Assembly (NCBI RefSeq): GCF_048571275.1 | Contig: NZ_CP182357.1 | Coordinates: forward strand, 1,674,001 to 1,738,000 | From: Marinarcus sediminis | GTDB lineage: Bacteria; Campylobacterota; Campylobacteria; Campylobacterales; Arcobacteraceae | DNA: 64,000 nt | Direction: 5' to 3' | Shown here: positions 1-8,986 of the stretch, in pieces | How positions within the stretch are numbered: position 1 is the first letter of the stretch | Layout of the letters: each line of letters opens with the position of its first letter | Made by a program: the position numbers and the translations under genes | Notes under the pieces: generated by a model | What the model saw: only the letters and a program-made list of their open reading frames with translations | Told to the model about the DNA's origin: nothing | The model's database searches: none

Positions 1-1934
1 TGATTAATAACATCTGCTTGTTGATCGGGTCTTTGTCTTTGATCCCAATCTTTCAACTTAATAATGGTTGCAGCCGCATGCGTTCTTTGTCCAAAAGTAA
101 CTAAATCAAGACCTGCTAGGGTAATAATATCTTTTACATTTTCATTTTTTAAAACAGTGTTGTTAATTTCAGTAGTTAACTTCTCTGTTCGATACAGTGA
201 TGAACCCGGAGGGTTATAACTGAATAAGAAAATAGTTCCTTGATCTTCTTGGGGAACCAATCCTTTTCTCATATTATCAAACATATCGTATGAGATATAA
301 ATTAATCCACCAAACAATAAAATACTGATTAAAGAGTATCGAATCGATTTTTTGACCAGATAAGAGTACCCTTTTGTTGCTTTTTCAAAAAGTTCATTAA
401 ACCATTTGAAAAATCCTTGTGGTTTGGTGTGATCCGCTTTTAAAATGGATGCACACAGTGAGGGCGTTAATGTTAATGCCACAAATCCAGAAATAACAAT
501 AGATACTACAATGGTAATGGCAAATTGTCGATACATTTCACCACTTAAACCACCCATAAAGGCTACAGGAATAAATACAGCAGAGAGTACTAATACAATG
601 GCAATTAAAGCACTGGATACCTCTTTCATGGCTTTATATGCTGCATCTTTTGGACTCATGCCTTCACTCATATGCCTCTCAACGTTTTCAATTACAATAA
701 TCGCATCATCGACCACGATTCCAATGGCAAGAACCAAACCAAAAAGAGTCAGTAAATTGATACTAAATCCCAAAGCATACATTCCCGCAAAAGCTCCAAT
801 AATTGAAACAGGTACGGCTAAAATAGGAATAAGTGTTGCTCTCCAGTTTTGTAAAAATAAAAATATGATGGCAATAACTAAAAGAATGGCTTCAATGAAT
901 GTTTTTGCCACCTCTTTGATTGAAATTTCAACAAAAGTCGTACTGTCATACGGAATGCTATACGCCACACCTTCTGGAAATTTTTGACTGTCCTCTTTCA
1001 ATATTTTTTCAACCGCACGTGCAGTATCGAGTGCATTGGCACCACTTTGTAAAAAAATACCAACAGGAATGGCTGGGGTATTATTTAATTGAGTGGTCAT
1101 GTTATAACTTTGTGCCCCCAACTCAACAGTTGCCACATCTTTTAGGTGCAGTGAACTTCCATCTTTATTTGAACGAATAATAATCTCTCCAAACTCTTTT
1201 GGCTCACTTAGTCGTACAGGCGTTTGAAGTGTATAGGTAAACATCTGTTTATTTTTCATTGGTTCTGCTGCAAACTTACCTGCAGCATATTGTGCATTTT
1301 GTTCCTTAATGGCACTAATAACATCTGCAGTTGTCAAATTTTGATTTGAAAGTTTTTGTGGATCAATCCAAACACGAATGGCATAATCTTTTGCCCCAAA
1401 TATTGTTGCATCTCCTACTCCACTGATACGTTTGATATCATCTACGATATTAATCAAAGTGTAGTTTGATAAATAGGTAATGTCTCGGCTGTTATCAGGA
1501 GAGTAGAGCATGAAAACTTGCAACATACTAGGCGATCGTTCTCGAACATTGACCCCTTGACGTTGAACTTGTTCTGGCAGTTTTGATAAGGCTGCTTGTA
1601 CTCGGTTATTGACGTCAATTTTTGCATCATTTGGATTGGTTCCAACTTGAAAAAATACGTTAATACTTACGCTTCCATTATCTGCAGCAACTGAGTTCAT
1701 GTAAAGCATATTATTCGCACCATTGATTTGCTCTTCAATAGGGGCTGCTACTGTTTTTGAAATGGTTTCAGCACTTGCCCCTGGATAGTTTGTTGAGACA
1801 ATAATTTGTGGAGGAACAACTCTGGGGTATTGTTCAATGGGCAAGTTGATTATTGAAATCAAACCTGCTAAAACAATAATTATTGATACAACCGCTGAAA
1901 AAACAGGGTTTTTAATAAAAAATGACGAAAACAT
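1..1934 (-). CDS. RND efflux pump inner-membrane transporter (HAE1/AcrB family), 3' end beyond the window
   Basis: This is the proton-driven inner-membrane pump of a tripartite drug/solvent exporter. The start ATG lies at 1932-1934 on the minus strand, directly after the adaptor gene's stop. About 644 codons are visible without a stop, against about 1,030-1,050 usual for the family. The N-terminus MFSSFFIKNPVFSAV is the classic first transmembrane segment, followed by the porter-domain phrases YPGASAETI and QLNNTPAIPVGIF. The TM4-containing stretch GIVVDDAIIVIENVERH carries the paired aspartates of the proton relay. It is third in an operon with the adaptor and TolC-like genes. The family is certain; the substrate cannot be read from sequence. 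Confidence 0.95.
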   Translation of the reverse strand, partial: MFSSFFIKNPVFSAVVSIIIVLAGLISIINLPIEQYPRVVPPQIIVSTNYPGASAETISKTVAAPIEEQINGANNMLYMNSVAADNGSVSINVFFQVGTNPNDAKIDVNNRVQAALSKLPEQVQRQGVNVRERSPSMLQVFMLYSPDNSRDITYLSNYTLINIVDDIKRISGVGDATIFGAKDYAIRVWIDPQKLSNQNLTTADVISAIKEQNAQYAAGKFAAEPMKNKQMFTYTLQTPVRLSEPKEFGEIIIRSNKDGSSLHLKDVATVELGAQSYNMTTQLNNTPAIPVGIFLQSGANALDTARAVEKILKEDSQKFPEGVAYSIPYDSTTFVEISIKEVAKTFIEAILLVIAIIFLFLQNWRATLIPILAVPVSIIGAFAGMYALGFSINLLTLFGLVLAIGIVVDDAIIVIENVERHMSEGMSPKDAAYKAMKEVSSALIAIVLVLSAVFIPVAFMGGLSGEMYRQFAITIVVSIVISGFVALTLTPSLCASILKADHTKPQGFFKWFNELFEKATKGYSYLVKKSIRYSLISILLFGGLIYISYDMFDNMRKGLVPQEDQGTIFLFSYNPPGSSLYRTEKLTTEINNTVLKNENVKDIITLAGLDLVTFGQRTHAAATIIKLKDWDQRQRPDQQADVIN

Positions 1935-2999
1935 TTAGTTTGCCTCATTTACAATTTGTACTTTGGTATCTGGCCGTACTTTTGCAATATTTCCGATGAT
2001 AACTACATCATTGGGTTTGAGTCCTTTTTTAATTGCCACACCTTCTTCTAATAGAGCTCCAACTTCAATTGGAGTTATTTTTGCTTGGTTATCTTTAACA
2101 AGATATACAAAATTTCCTTTTGCTGTTTTAAGAAGAGCCTCTTCTGGAATAATATAAATGTTTGGAATGTTCAAATTCCCCAACTCTATTTGTACAAACT
2201 CTCCCACAAGCAGTTCTTGATTTTTGTTATCAAATTTGGCACGTAAAAGTAAAGTATCGGTTTGTGTATCCAGTTTTGGCGCAATATAATCAATGGTACC
2301 ATTTTCATATCTTTTTCCATTATTGATTAAAGTTATGGTTGCTTTTTTTGATCTCACTTGTGAAAGAAAGGTACCAATATCATCGTTTGATAATGAAAAC
2401 TCTACATGAATAGGATCAACTGAAGTTACAGTAACAAGTAGAGTATTTGTGGCATCACTTCCTACTAAATCCCCAATATCACTCTGTTTGATTCCCGCAA
2501 TTCCACTGATAGGAGAAACCACTTTCGTATAGCTGTATTGAATTTTTGCTTCGGTTAATTTTGCTTTCGCATCTTCATAGGTATATTCATAAGTATCGTA
2601 ATCTTGAATACTGATGGCTTTGCTTTTTAAAAGTGCATTGGCTCTTATATAATCTTTATCTGCTTTGTTAAAATTGGCTTGAGCTTGATCTAAATTGGCT
2701 TTATAGGTATCTGGTTCAATCGTATAAAGTAAATCCCCTTTTTTAACCAAACTTCCTTCTTTGAAGTGTTTTTTCTCCAAAATACCTTTAACTCTGGCAG
2801 TTACATCTGCTTCTTCAAAAGGCGTAATCAAACCCGGATAAGATTTTGAGATGATGGCATCTCCTGCTTTTACGGTAAAAGCTTTTACTGGTAAAGCGGG
2901 TCTTTCTTGTGCTTGTGCAGGTTTATTTGTAGCTTGTTCTTCGTTGCATCCAGTAAATCCCAATACAATCGTCATAACTGTCAATAATAATCTTTTCAT
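1935..2999 (-). CDS. RND efflux periplasmic adaptor (membrane fusion protein), lipoprotein
   Basis: 354-residue AcrA/MexA-type adaptor that bridges the inner-membrane pump and the outer-membrane channel. Residues 1-18 form a lipoprotein signal with lipobox GFTGC, so it is probably lipid-anchored in the inner membrane and faces the periplasm. The barrel-sandwich half motif VTARVKGILEKKHFKEGSLVKKGDLL is near residue 70, followed by a coiled-coil hairpin (about 100-160), then the beta-barrel and membrane-proximal domains (PEEALLKT, GLKPNDVVIIGN). Its ATG overlaps the TolC-like gene by 4 bases and its stop abuts the pump start, consistent with one transcript. Confidence 0.94.
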   Translation of the reverse strand: MKRLLLTVMTIVLGFTGCNEEQATNKPAQAQERPALPVKAFTVKAGDAIISKSYPGLITPFEEADVTARVKGILEKKHFKEGSLVKKGDLLYTIEPDTYKANLDQAQANFNKADKDYIRANALLKSKAISIQDYDTYEYTYEDAKAKLTEAKIQYSYTKVVSPISGIAGIKQSDIGDLVGSDATNTLLVTVTSVDPIHVEFSLSNDDIGTFLSQVRSKKATITLINNGKRYENGTIDYIAPKLDTQTDTLLLRAKFDNKNQELLVGEFVQIELGNLNIPNIYIIPEEALLKTAKGNFVYLVKDNQAKITPIEVGALLEEGVAIKKGLKPNDVVIIGNIAKVRPDTKVQIVNEAN

Positions 3000-4222
3000 T
3001 TAATATAATCCTTTAAATTTTCTCCAGTGTAATAAATAATTGTCGCTTTTTTGATTTGTAAATCATATTGGGCACTTTTTAAAACACTCATGGCATCATA
3101 CTTTTCAGTCAATGCCTCTAAATAAGCGACATTGTCAATCAATCCATTTTGGAATTTTGATTTAATCACTTCATATGCACTTTGCGCGGCATCTAAACCG
3201 GCTTTTGCCGATTCAATTTTCAGCTTACCGATCTCATATGCTTTGTTTGCCAGTTGTAAATCGACATTGGCTTTGTTTTTTTCATATTCATAGTTTGATT
3301 TTAGACTTAAATATTTTTTGTACTTAGATTCGGTTTTATTCATGGTCTCCCCAAAAGAGAAGATATTCCAAGCTAAGTTGACTGAAAAAATATTTTGTTC
3401 ATCTAAATTGTTGCTGTACTGATTGCTTTTATAATTTGAATCATAATACGAGTATGTGTCGTTTAGGCTTATTGTTGGAAAGTAATCACTTTTTTCAATA
3501 TCGGTACTGCTTTCACTGGCTTTTAAATCATACTCTAAAGCTTCAATATCGGCTCTTTGCATTTTGCTTGTATTTTGTGGTTCTTCAACATTTGAGCCTG
3601 CCTCTATTGTAACACTTTCACCTGTAATATATTCTAAATTATGCACAATTGTTTGAAGTTGAAGTTCAATTTCATGCAGATCAACGTTGGCACTTTGTAC
3701 CCGTGAAATGATTTTTTGTAACTCATCTTCTGTCACAGTCCCTACATCCAGAAAATTGCTCAATCTTTTGTATTGTGCATCAAGTTGTTCAATCTCTTTT
3801 TGTTTTGCCTCTTTTTGTGCCAAATAAGAGAGATAATCATAATAATATGTAATGACATCTAAAGCCACTTGATTTTTTACCGATTCCAGTGTGGATTGGC
3901 TGCTTTTTATGCTGCTTTTATATTTTGAAAAGGTGTTTTCTCTTTTGCCACCATCAAAGAGTGTAAAACTCACTTTTCCATACGATTGCGAACTTTTGTC
4001 TGGAACTGTTGCTGTCTCTTTGTTGGTTGTAGAGTAACTTGCACCCACATCTACTTTTGGATAATATCCGCTTTTAATGCCTTTATATTCATATTGCAAT
4101 GATTCCAAATCATACTCATATGCATTAATGAATTTATTTTTAAGGGATAAATTTAACAATTCATGCAAATTTTGACTCCACATAAAAATAGGCATTAAAA
4201 AAATAATACATAATTTTTTCAC
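2996..4222 (-). CDS. TolC-family outer membrane efflux protein
   Basis: 408-residue outer-membrane channel subunit of the tripartite exporter. A short signal peptide is seen (MKKLCIIFLMPIFMWSQ). It is followed by two related halves rich in long amphipathic helices, with typical outer-membrane-factor phrases (YSTTNKETATVPD near the first strand; NIFSVNLAWNIFSFG opening the second repeat). It is slightly short for the family (commonly 420-480), mostly because the signal and C-terminal tail are brief. It is first in the operon OMF-adaptor-pump and divergent from the MarR regulator at 4325, whose presumed operators lie directly upstream. Confidence 0.9.
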   Translation of the reverse strand: MKKLCIIFLMPIFMWSQNLHELLNLSLKNKFINAYEYDLESLQYEYKGIKSGYYPKVDVGASYSTTNKETATVPDKSSQSYGKVSFTLFDGGKRENTFSKYKSSIKSSQSTLESVKNQVALDVITYYYDYLSYLAQKEAKQKEIEQLDAQYKRLSNFLDVGTVTEDELQKIISRVQSANVDLHEIELQLQTIVHNLEYITGESVTIEAGSNVEEPQNTSKMQRADIEALEYDLKASESSTDIEKSDYFPTISLNDTYSYYDSNYKSNQYSNNLDEQNIFSVNLAWNIFSFGETMNKTESKYKKYLSLKSNYEYEKNKANVDLQLANKAYEIGKLKIESAKAGLDAAQSAYEVIKSKFQNGLIDNVAYLEALTEKYDAMSVLKSAQYDLQIKKATIIYYTGENLKDYIK

Positions 4223-4234
4223 TTGTGCTCCTTA

Positions 4235-4252
4235 TATCTTGCTGGAAAGATA
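4235..4252. promoter_or_regulatory. Putative MarR operator 1 (TATCTT-N6-AAGATA)
   Basis: An 18-bp dyad, TATCTT GCTGGA AAGATA, lies 13 bases upstream of the TolC-like start codon. The same arms with the same 6-base spacer recur at 4272-4289. Paired dyads of this length between a MarR gene and a divergent efflux operon are typical of autorepression plus pump repression; the binding protein is inferred from proximity. Confidence 0.55.
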
Positions 4253-4271
4253 ACATAGAATAACTTAAATG

Positions 4272-4289
4272 TATCTTTCTAAGAAGATA
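4272..4289. promoter_or_regulatory. Putative MarR operator 2 (TATCTT-N6-AAGATA)
   Basis: Second copy of the dyad, TATCTT TCTAAG AAGATA, centred 37 bases from the first and 36 bases before the MarR start codon. The arms are identical to the first copy while the spacers differ, which argues for selection on the arms rather than a simple duplication. Confidence 0.55.
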
Positions 4290-4324
4290 TAGTTTTTTAA
4301 TTTTAATTGTGATACTATTTTACC

Positions 4325-4801
4325 ATGGATAAAAAACATTTAGAATATTTCTTTGAAAATACAGCAAAAATGCAGGAGTATGAAGTGGCAAATTATACTC
4401 TCCCTTTCAGTTTAATTTATAAAAATATGTTTAATGCGACTGAACATATTTTAAAAGAACAGTTTAATCTGATACACTCTGATTTAGATGTGTTGGCTGC
4501 TTTATACTTTAATGGGAAAACGCTTTCCCCCACTGATCTATATGCTGCAACAGTTTTCTCTTCTGGTGGCATGACCAAAGTGCTTAAAAAGTTAGAACTT
4601 TTAGGATACGTTTCACGTATACCTTCATTTTTAGATAAACGAAGCACTTTGGTTAAAATAGAAAAAAAAGGTGAAGAGGTGGTGGAAGAGTCATTAAAAG
4701 AGATAATGAAAGTCAACCAACCAATGTTTGATATTTTAAGCCATGAAGAACAAGTTTCATTAAAGGCAATGTTAAAAAAACTGACCTTAAGCCTCTTTTA
4801 A
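4325..4801 (+). CDS. MarR-family transcriptional regulator
   Basis: 158-residue winged-helix regulator. The HTH (about residues 55-90: LDVLAALYFNGKTLSPTDLYAATVFSSGGMTKVLKKLELLGYV) is followed by the wing SRIPSFLDKRSTLVKIEKKGEE, with the DKRS motif that contacts the minor groove in the family. It is divergent from the RND operon, with two matching dyads in the 102-base gap, so it probably represses the pump and itself. Its last 15 bases overlap the 3' end of ureG on the opposite strand; no link to urease is implied. Confidence 0.9.
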   Translation: MDKKHLEYFFENTAKMQEYEVANYTLPFSLIYKNMFNATEHILKEQFNLIHSDLDVLAALYFNGKTLSPTDLYAATVFSSGGMTKVLKKLELLGYVSRIPSFLDKRSTLVKIEKKGEEVVEESLKEIMKVNQPMFDILSHEEQVSLKAMLKKLTLSLF

Positions 4802-5380
4802 TACGCTTAACCATTGAATAATTTCATTTAATCCTTCGGGCTTTTTATTGCTGAGAAAAATATAAGGTTTATTTTTTCTGTTTGCTTTAACATCTTCTTC
4901 CATGGAAGTGAGATTGACATTCACATAAGGAGCTAAGTCGGTTTTATTGACCACCAATAAATCACAAAAAAGAAGTCCAGCTCCTTTTTTTCTTGGAATA
5001 TCCGCACCTTGCGCCACATCAATAACATAGAGATAATAATCGACCAACTCATAAGAAAATGTGGCACTTAAATTATCGCCACCACTTTCAACAAAAATAA
5101 TATCGGGATGAAAGTTTGTTTCAAGTTCTTCTACTGCTTTTGCATTCATTGTTATATCATCTCGGATTGCCGTGTGAGGACAACCTCCTGTTTCTACCCC
5201 AATGATTCTGTTTTCATCTAAGTCCAGTGTTTTTTTAAGATAATTTGCATCTTCAGTGGTATAGATATCATTGGTTACAATGCCCAATGAGTACTCATTT
5301 TTTAACGCATTGGTCAATTGTTCGATGATTGAAGTTTTACCACTTCCTACAGGTCCTGCTATGCCTATTTTTAAACTCAT
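4787..5380 (-). CDS. ureG: Urease accessory GTPase UreG
   Basis: 197-residue SIMIBI GTPase that delivers nickel to apo-urease using GTP hydrolysis. The P-loop GPVGSGKTS is at residues 9-17. The metal-site region GVETGGCPHTAIRDD holds the conserved Cys-Pro-His that binds nickel at the UreG dimer. G-motifs ESGGDNL and VVNKTDLAPYV follow. Length is normal for the family. It is last in the ureAB-C-E-F-G order with a 12-base gap after ureF, so probably co-transcribed. Confidence 0.97.
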   Translation of the reverse strand: MSLKIGIAGPVGSGKTSIIEQLTNALKNEYSLGIVTNDIYTTEDANYLKKTLDLDENRIIGVETGGCPHTAIRDDITMNAKAVEELETNFHPDIIFVESGGDNLSATFSYELVDYYLYVIDVAQGADIPRKKGAGLLFCDLLVVNKTDLAPYVNVNLTSMEEDVKANRKNKPYIFLSNKKPEGLNEIIQWLSVLKEA

Positions 5381-5392
5381 GTTGTATTTCCT

Positions 5393-6100
5393 TTATGTTG
5401 CGAACATCTTTGGTTCTAAATTTTTATGGGCAAATATTACCTCTTCAAACAATGGATTAAAATTGGTGATTTTTTTATTTATTTTCTTAAAATCAATTGA
5501 CTCTAAAATTTCATCAAATTCAAAGAGCATTTTTTGTATTTGTGAAGGTTGTATTCGTGATATTTTTAGCGTGGTTGAGGCTATGTTTATGAGATTTTTT
5601 TTTGTCCACATAACAATAAAATTTTCCATCGCAATATCTAAATCATACGCCAAAGCACTTAAAACCACAATTTCATTGGCAGGGCAACTTTTTGTTTTTA
5701 TGAGGTTAAAATATGTTTTTACACTCTTTTTTTTTGGCAACGTTTCTATTTGGGCAAAATAGTTTTGCCCAATATCACGAGAAGCTTTCGCATATTCAAA
5801 CGTCAAATAAGCACCATATTCATTGTCAAGTTTTTTAAGCCAATCTAATTTCTCTTTTTCCAAGGCTTCATAGACTTTTTGAACACAGACAAACTCCATT
5901 TTGCTGTATTGATCAATAAGAAGGTTTTTAAAATAAACTTTTAAATCGTCAATATTGTTTACGTGAGCCTTTAAGATATGCGGTTCAAGACCAAATGAGT
6001 GTACAAACATGCCGGATGGAAAGCTTCCATCCAGTATTTGTAAAAACCGACTCAATGATTTTAGGTTTGTTGAATCAGTGTGAGTGGTGTGCTTTACCAT
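5393..6100 (-). CDS. ureF: Urease accessory protein UreF
   Basis: 235-residue all-helical accessory protein that bridges UreD(H) and UreG in the activation complex. The recognisable N-terminal motif LDGSFPSGMFVHSFGLE is at about residues 22-38, and ASRDIGQNYF falls mid-protein. Its start overlaps the ureE 3' end by 26 bases, which suggests translational coupling. Sequence conservation in this family is low, but the position between ureE and ureG settles the call. Confidence 0.93.
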   Translation of the reverse strand: MVKHTTHTDSTNLKSLSRFLQILDGSFPSGMFVHSFGLEPHILKAHVNNIDDLKVYFKNLLIDQYSKMEFVCVQKVYEALEKEKLDWLKKLDNEYGAYLTFEYAKASRDIGQNYFAQIETLPKKKSVKTYFNLIKTKSCPANEIVVLSALAYDLDIAMENFIVMWTKKNLINIASTTLKISRIQPSQIQKMLFEFDEILESIDFKKINKKITNFNPLFEEVIFAHKNLEPKMFAT

Positions 6101-6509
6101 TTGGTTTAAAATACCCTTTTGTTTTTTCTACGTTAATGTTTTCATTTGCCATGCATTCTTTGATGATGTCTGAGAGTGAAATATCATCTAAAATGATGAT
6201 TTTAAACTCTTCGAGCATAACAGGTTGATGACGATTGCCTATTTCATACGCTGTTTTAGCAAAGGTGAGGGCGTCTGAAAACTCTAAAACAAAAATTTCA
6301 TCGGCACAACGGCTTACTTTAATGGCATAATTATCTTCACATACCAAAATATCATTTTCATGTAAATGGGTAAATTTGGCTTTAATTACAAAATTTACGC
6401 CTGCTTTACTTACGGCGGTTAAATTGGGCTTTTGCATATCAAACCAAGAGAGTTCCACTTCATCTGAAGCATCTGTGCCTTTTTTTATTTCAATTACTTT
6501 TTTTATCAT
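6075..6509 (-). CDS. ureE: Urease accessory nickel metallochaperone UreE
   Basis: 144-residue nickel donor for urease. The N-terminal peptide-binding-like domain contains EVELSWFDMQKPNL, and the C-terminal domain carries the conserved GNRHQPVML, whose histidine binds nickel at the dimer interface. The C-terminal tail ends HHSH, a minimal histidine cluster compared with the long His-rich tails of Klebsiella UreE. It sits 8 bases after ureC and overlaps ureF. Confidence 0.94.
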   Translation of the reverse strand: MIKKVIEIKKGTDASDEVELSWFDMQKPNLTAVSKAGVNFVIKAKFTHLHENDILVCEDNYAIKVSRCADEIFVLEFSDALTFAKTAYEIGNRHQPVMLEEFKIIILDDISLSDIIKECMANENINVEKTKGYFKPNGKAHHSH

Positions 6510-6517
6510 GGTATTTC

Positions 6518-8218
6518 CTAAAACATAAAATATTTTTTAGCCATTGGAAGAACACTTTGATAGTTTGACTCGATGAGTTCACCATTAATCGTTACATCAT
6601 AGGTTTCAGGATTGACCTCTATGTTGCCGATAAAATCATTGAGTTTCATATCTTTTTTGCCAATGGTTCGAGTGTTTTTAACAGCCAATACTGCTTTGTT
6701 GATGTCCAGTTTATTTTTCAGTGTTTCAGTGGCAATTTGCGAAGTGAAAATGGCACTTGTTTTTGAACTTGCCCGTCCAAGACTTCCAAACATTTTTCGA
6801 TACATACTGGGTTCTGGGGTGGGAATTGATGCATTTGAATCGCCCATTAAAGAAAGTGCTACAAAGCCCCCTTTGATGATAATTTCAGGTTTGACGCCAA
6901 AAAAAGCTCGGTTCCATAAAACCAAATCCGCCATTTTCCCCACTTCCACACTTCCTACATACTCATCAATACCACACGCAATGGCTGGGTTAATGGTATA
7001 TTTAGCAATGTATCGTTTGATTCGATTGTTATCACTGAACTCATCGTCTCCCACTAAAGCACCTCGTTGTTGTTTCATGGAATCTGCCACTTGCCATGTT
7101 CGTATAAGCACTTCTCCTACTCGTCCCATGGCTTGAGAGTCTGAACTGGTGATACTAATAGCACCCAAGTCATGTAAAACATCTTCTGCCGCAATGGTTT
7201 TTCCCCGAATTCTTGATTCTGCAAAACTGACATCTTCGGGTATTTTAGGGCTTAAATGGTGACACACCATGAGCATATCCAAATGCTCTTCGATGGTATT
7301 TTTTGTATAAGGTAAGGTAGGGTTGGTACTTGATGGCAACACATTACATAAGCCTGCTACTTTCATAATATCAGGCGCGTGTCCTCCTCCTGCACCTTCT
7401 GAGTGAAACGTATGGATGGTTCGGCTTTTAAAACTGTCAACCGTATTATCCACAAAACCAGACTCATTGAGCGTATCGGTGTGAATGGCAACTTGTACAT
7501 CGTATTTATCAGCTACACTCAAACATGTATCAATGGCTTTGGGTGTACTTCCCCAATCTTCATGCAGTTTTAAGCCCATTGCACCTGCTTTGATTTGAAC
7601 TTCCAAAGCTTCAGCACAAGAGCTGTTCCCTTTTCCCATAAATCCAAAGTTTAAAGGCAAATCATCAACACTTTGTATCATTTTTCCTATGTTCCATTCA
7701 CCTGGCGTACATGTGGTAGCATTGGTACCTGTATTTGGACCAGTTCCCCCACCTATCATAGTTGTAACTCCACTGCTTAAAGCTTCATCGATTTGCCCCG
7801 GAGAGATAAAGTGAATGTGTGAGTCAATTCCCCCCGCTGTGATGATTTTACCTTCAGCTGAAAGTATTTCAGTATTCGCACCTATTTCTAAACCCTCGGT
7901 AATGCCATCACAAAGGTTGGGATTACCCGATTTCCCGATGGCACTGATTTTCCCCTCTTTGATTCCAATATCGGCTTTGTAAATACCCGTATAATCAATG
8001 ATAATGGCATTGGTAATAATCAAATCTGCCACATCTACTGCTGTCGGACTTTGCGCCATACCATCTCTTATGGTTTTACCTCCACCAAATTTGGCTTCTT
8101 CTCCATAAGTGGTATAATCTTTTTCTATTTTTGCAATTAACGAGGTATCGGCCAGTCGGAATCTGTCATTGGTAGTTGGTCCATACATTGAAGCATATTT
8201 TTCTTTTGATATTTTCAT
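6518..8218 (-). CDS. ureC: Urease alpha (catalytic) subunit UreC
   Basis: 566-residue nickel amidohydrolase that splits urea into ammonia and carbamate. All signature active-site elements are visible: the HxH of GGIDSHIHFISPGQ, the lysine that becomes carbamylated in GLKLHEDWG, ligand histidines in VAIHTDTLNE and FHSEGAGGGHAPD, the flap CHH in MVCHHLS, and the catalytic aspartate in SSDSQAMGRVGE. Length matches the family. Arginines are mostly CGA, unlike the ureide genes starting at 8987. It corresponds to Helicobacter ureB by nomenclature. It starts 1 base after the fused ureAB stop. Confidence 0.98.
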   Translation of the reverse strand: MKISKEKYASMYGPTTNDRFRLADTSLIAKIEKDYTTYGEEAKFGGGKTIRDGMAQSPTAVDVADLIITNAIIIDYTGIYKADIGIKEGKISAIGKSGNPNLCDGITEGLEIGANTEILSAEGKIITAGGIDSHIHFISPGQIDEALSSGVTTMIGGGTGPNTGTNATTCTPGEWNIGKMIQSVDDLPLNFGFMGKGNSSCAEALEVQIKAGAMGLKLHEDWGSTPKAIDTCLSVADKYDVQVAIHTDTLNESGFVDNTVDSFKSRTIHTFHSEGAGGGHAPDIMKVAGLCNVLPSSTNPTLPYTKNTIEEHLDMLMVCHHLSPKIPEDVSFAESRIRGKTIAAEDVLHDLGAISITSSDSQAMGRVGEVLIRTWQVADSMKQQRGALVGDDEFSDNNRIKRYIAKYTINPAIACGIDEYVGSVEVGKMADLVLWNRAFFGVKPEIIIKGGFVALSLMGDSNASIPTPEPSMYRKMFGSLGRASSKTSAIFTSQIATETLKNKLDINKAVLAVKNTRTIGKKDMKLNDFIGNIEVNPETYDVTINGELIESNYQSVLPMAKKYFMF

Positions 8219-8219
8219 C

Positions 8220-8900
8220 TTATACTCCTAGGAACTTTTCTAAATTTTTCATGGCAGATTTTTGGGTTGTTTCATCGTCTAAAAAGCCTTCAACCAAACC
8301 ATTAAAACCACTCATGTATCTTTTTCCACTGAACGCTATTAGATTAATCTCTTTAGAAGAACCAGGTTCAAATCGCACTGAGGTACCAGCGGGAATATCC
8401 AATCTTTTTCCATACGCTTGGGCTCTAGGAAAAGAGAGTTCTTTATTGACTTCAAAGAAGTGATAATGTGAGCCAATTTGTACGGGTCTGTCCCCTTTGT
8501 TTTCTACATACAAGGTGGTACGTTCTTTGTTTTCATTGAGTGTTATTTCACCACTTGATATAAAATATTCCCCTGGTTCCTTGTCCGCTTTTTTTGTTGT
8601 AGCAATAGGATTATGCACAGTTACCAGTTTGGTTCCATCATCAAAAGTGGCTTCAACTTGTACCATGTGCATCATAGAAGCAATCCCTTCCATAACGTCC
8701 TCTTCTTTTAAAACGTTTCTGGCATCCACCATGAGCTCAGCGACACTTTTACCGTCTCTTGCCCCTTCAATGATATATGAGCTGATAATCGCCGTTGCTT
8801 CTGGAAAATTAAGCTTTAAGCCTCTTTCTTTTCGTTCATGAGCGAGTTTTGAAGCGGTATAAAGCATCAGTTTTTCTTGTTCTCTGTTGGTTAAAAACAT
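8220..8900 (-). CDS. ureAB: Urease gamma-beta fusion subunit
   Basis: 226-residue structural subunit. Residues 1-100 match urease gamma (TNREQEKLMLYTASKLAHER; GKSVAELM), and residues 112-205 match urease beta (GEYFISSGEITLNE; IGSHYHFFEVN; FEPGSSKEINLI). A short charged linker (ATTKKADKEP) joins them and a further roughly 20 residues follow the beta domain. The same fusion is known from Helicobacter UreA. It is first gene of the urease operon, with RBS GGAG 6 bases before the ATG. The usual preceding or following ureD is missing here and is found at 23230. Confidence 0.96.
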   Translation of the reverse strand: MFLTNREQEKLMLYTASKLAHERKERGLKLNFPEATAIISSYIIEGARDGKSVAELMVDARNVLKEEDVMEGIASMMHMVQVEATFDDGTKLVTVHNPIATTKKADKEPGEYFISSGEITLNENKERTTLYVENKGDRPVQIGSHYHFFEVNKELSFPRAQAYGKRLDIPAGTSVRFEPGSSKEINLIAFSGKRYMSGFNGLVEGFLDDETTQKSAMKNLEKFLGV

Positions 8901-8925
8901 TTTGCTCTCCTATTTATTTTTCTCT

Positions 8926-8931
8926 ATTATA
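8926..8931 (-). promoter_or_regulatory. Putative -10 box of the urease operon
   Basis: A perfect TATAAT on the minus strand lies 26 bases before the ureAB start codon, in the 86-base gap after the malate synthase stop. No convincing -35 is visible, which is usual for sigma-70 promoters of Campylobacterota. It would give a short leader of about 20 nt. Confidence 0.45.
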
Positions 8932-8986
8932 TTATCTAAAATTCAGAACTAATTACTTTTTTAACTGTATACTTTATATTCACTAA

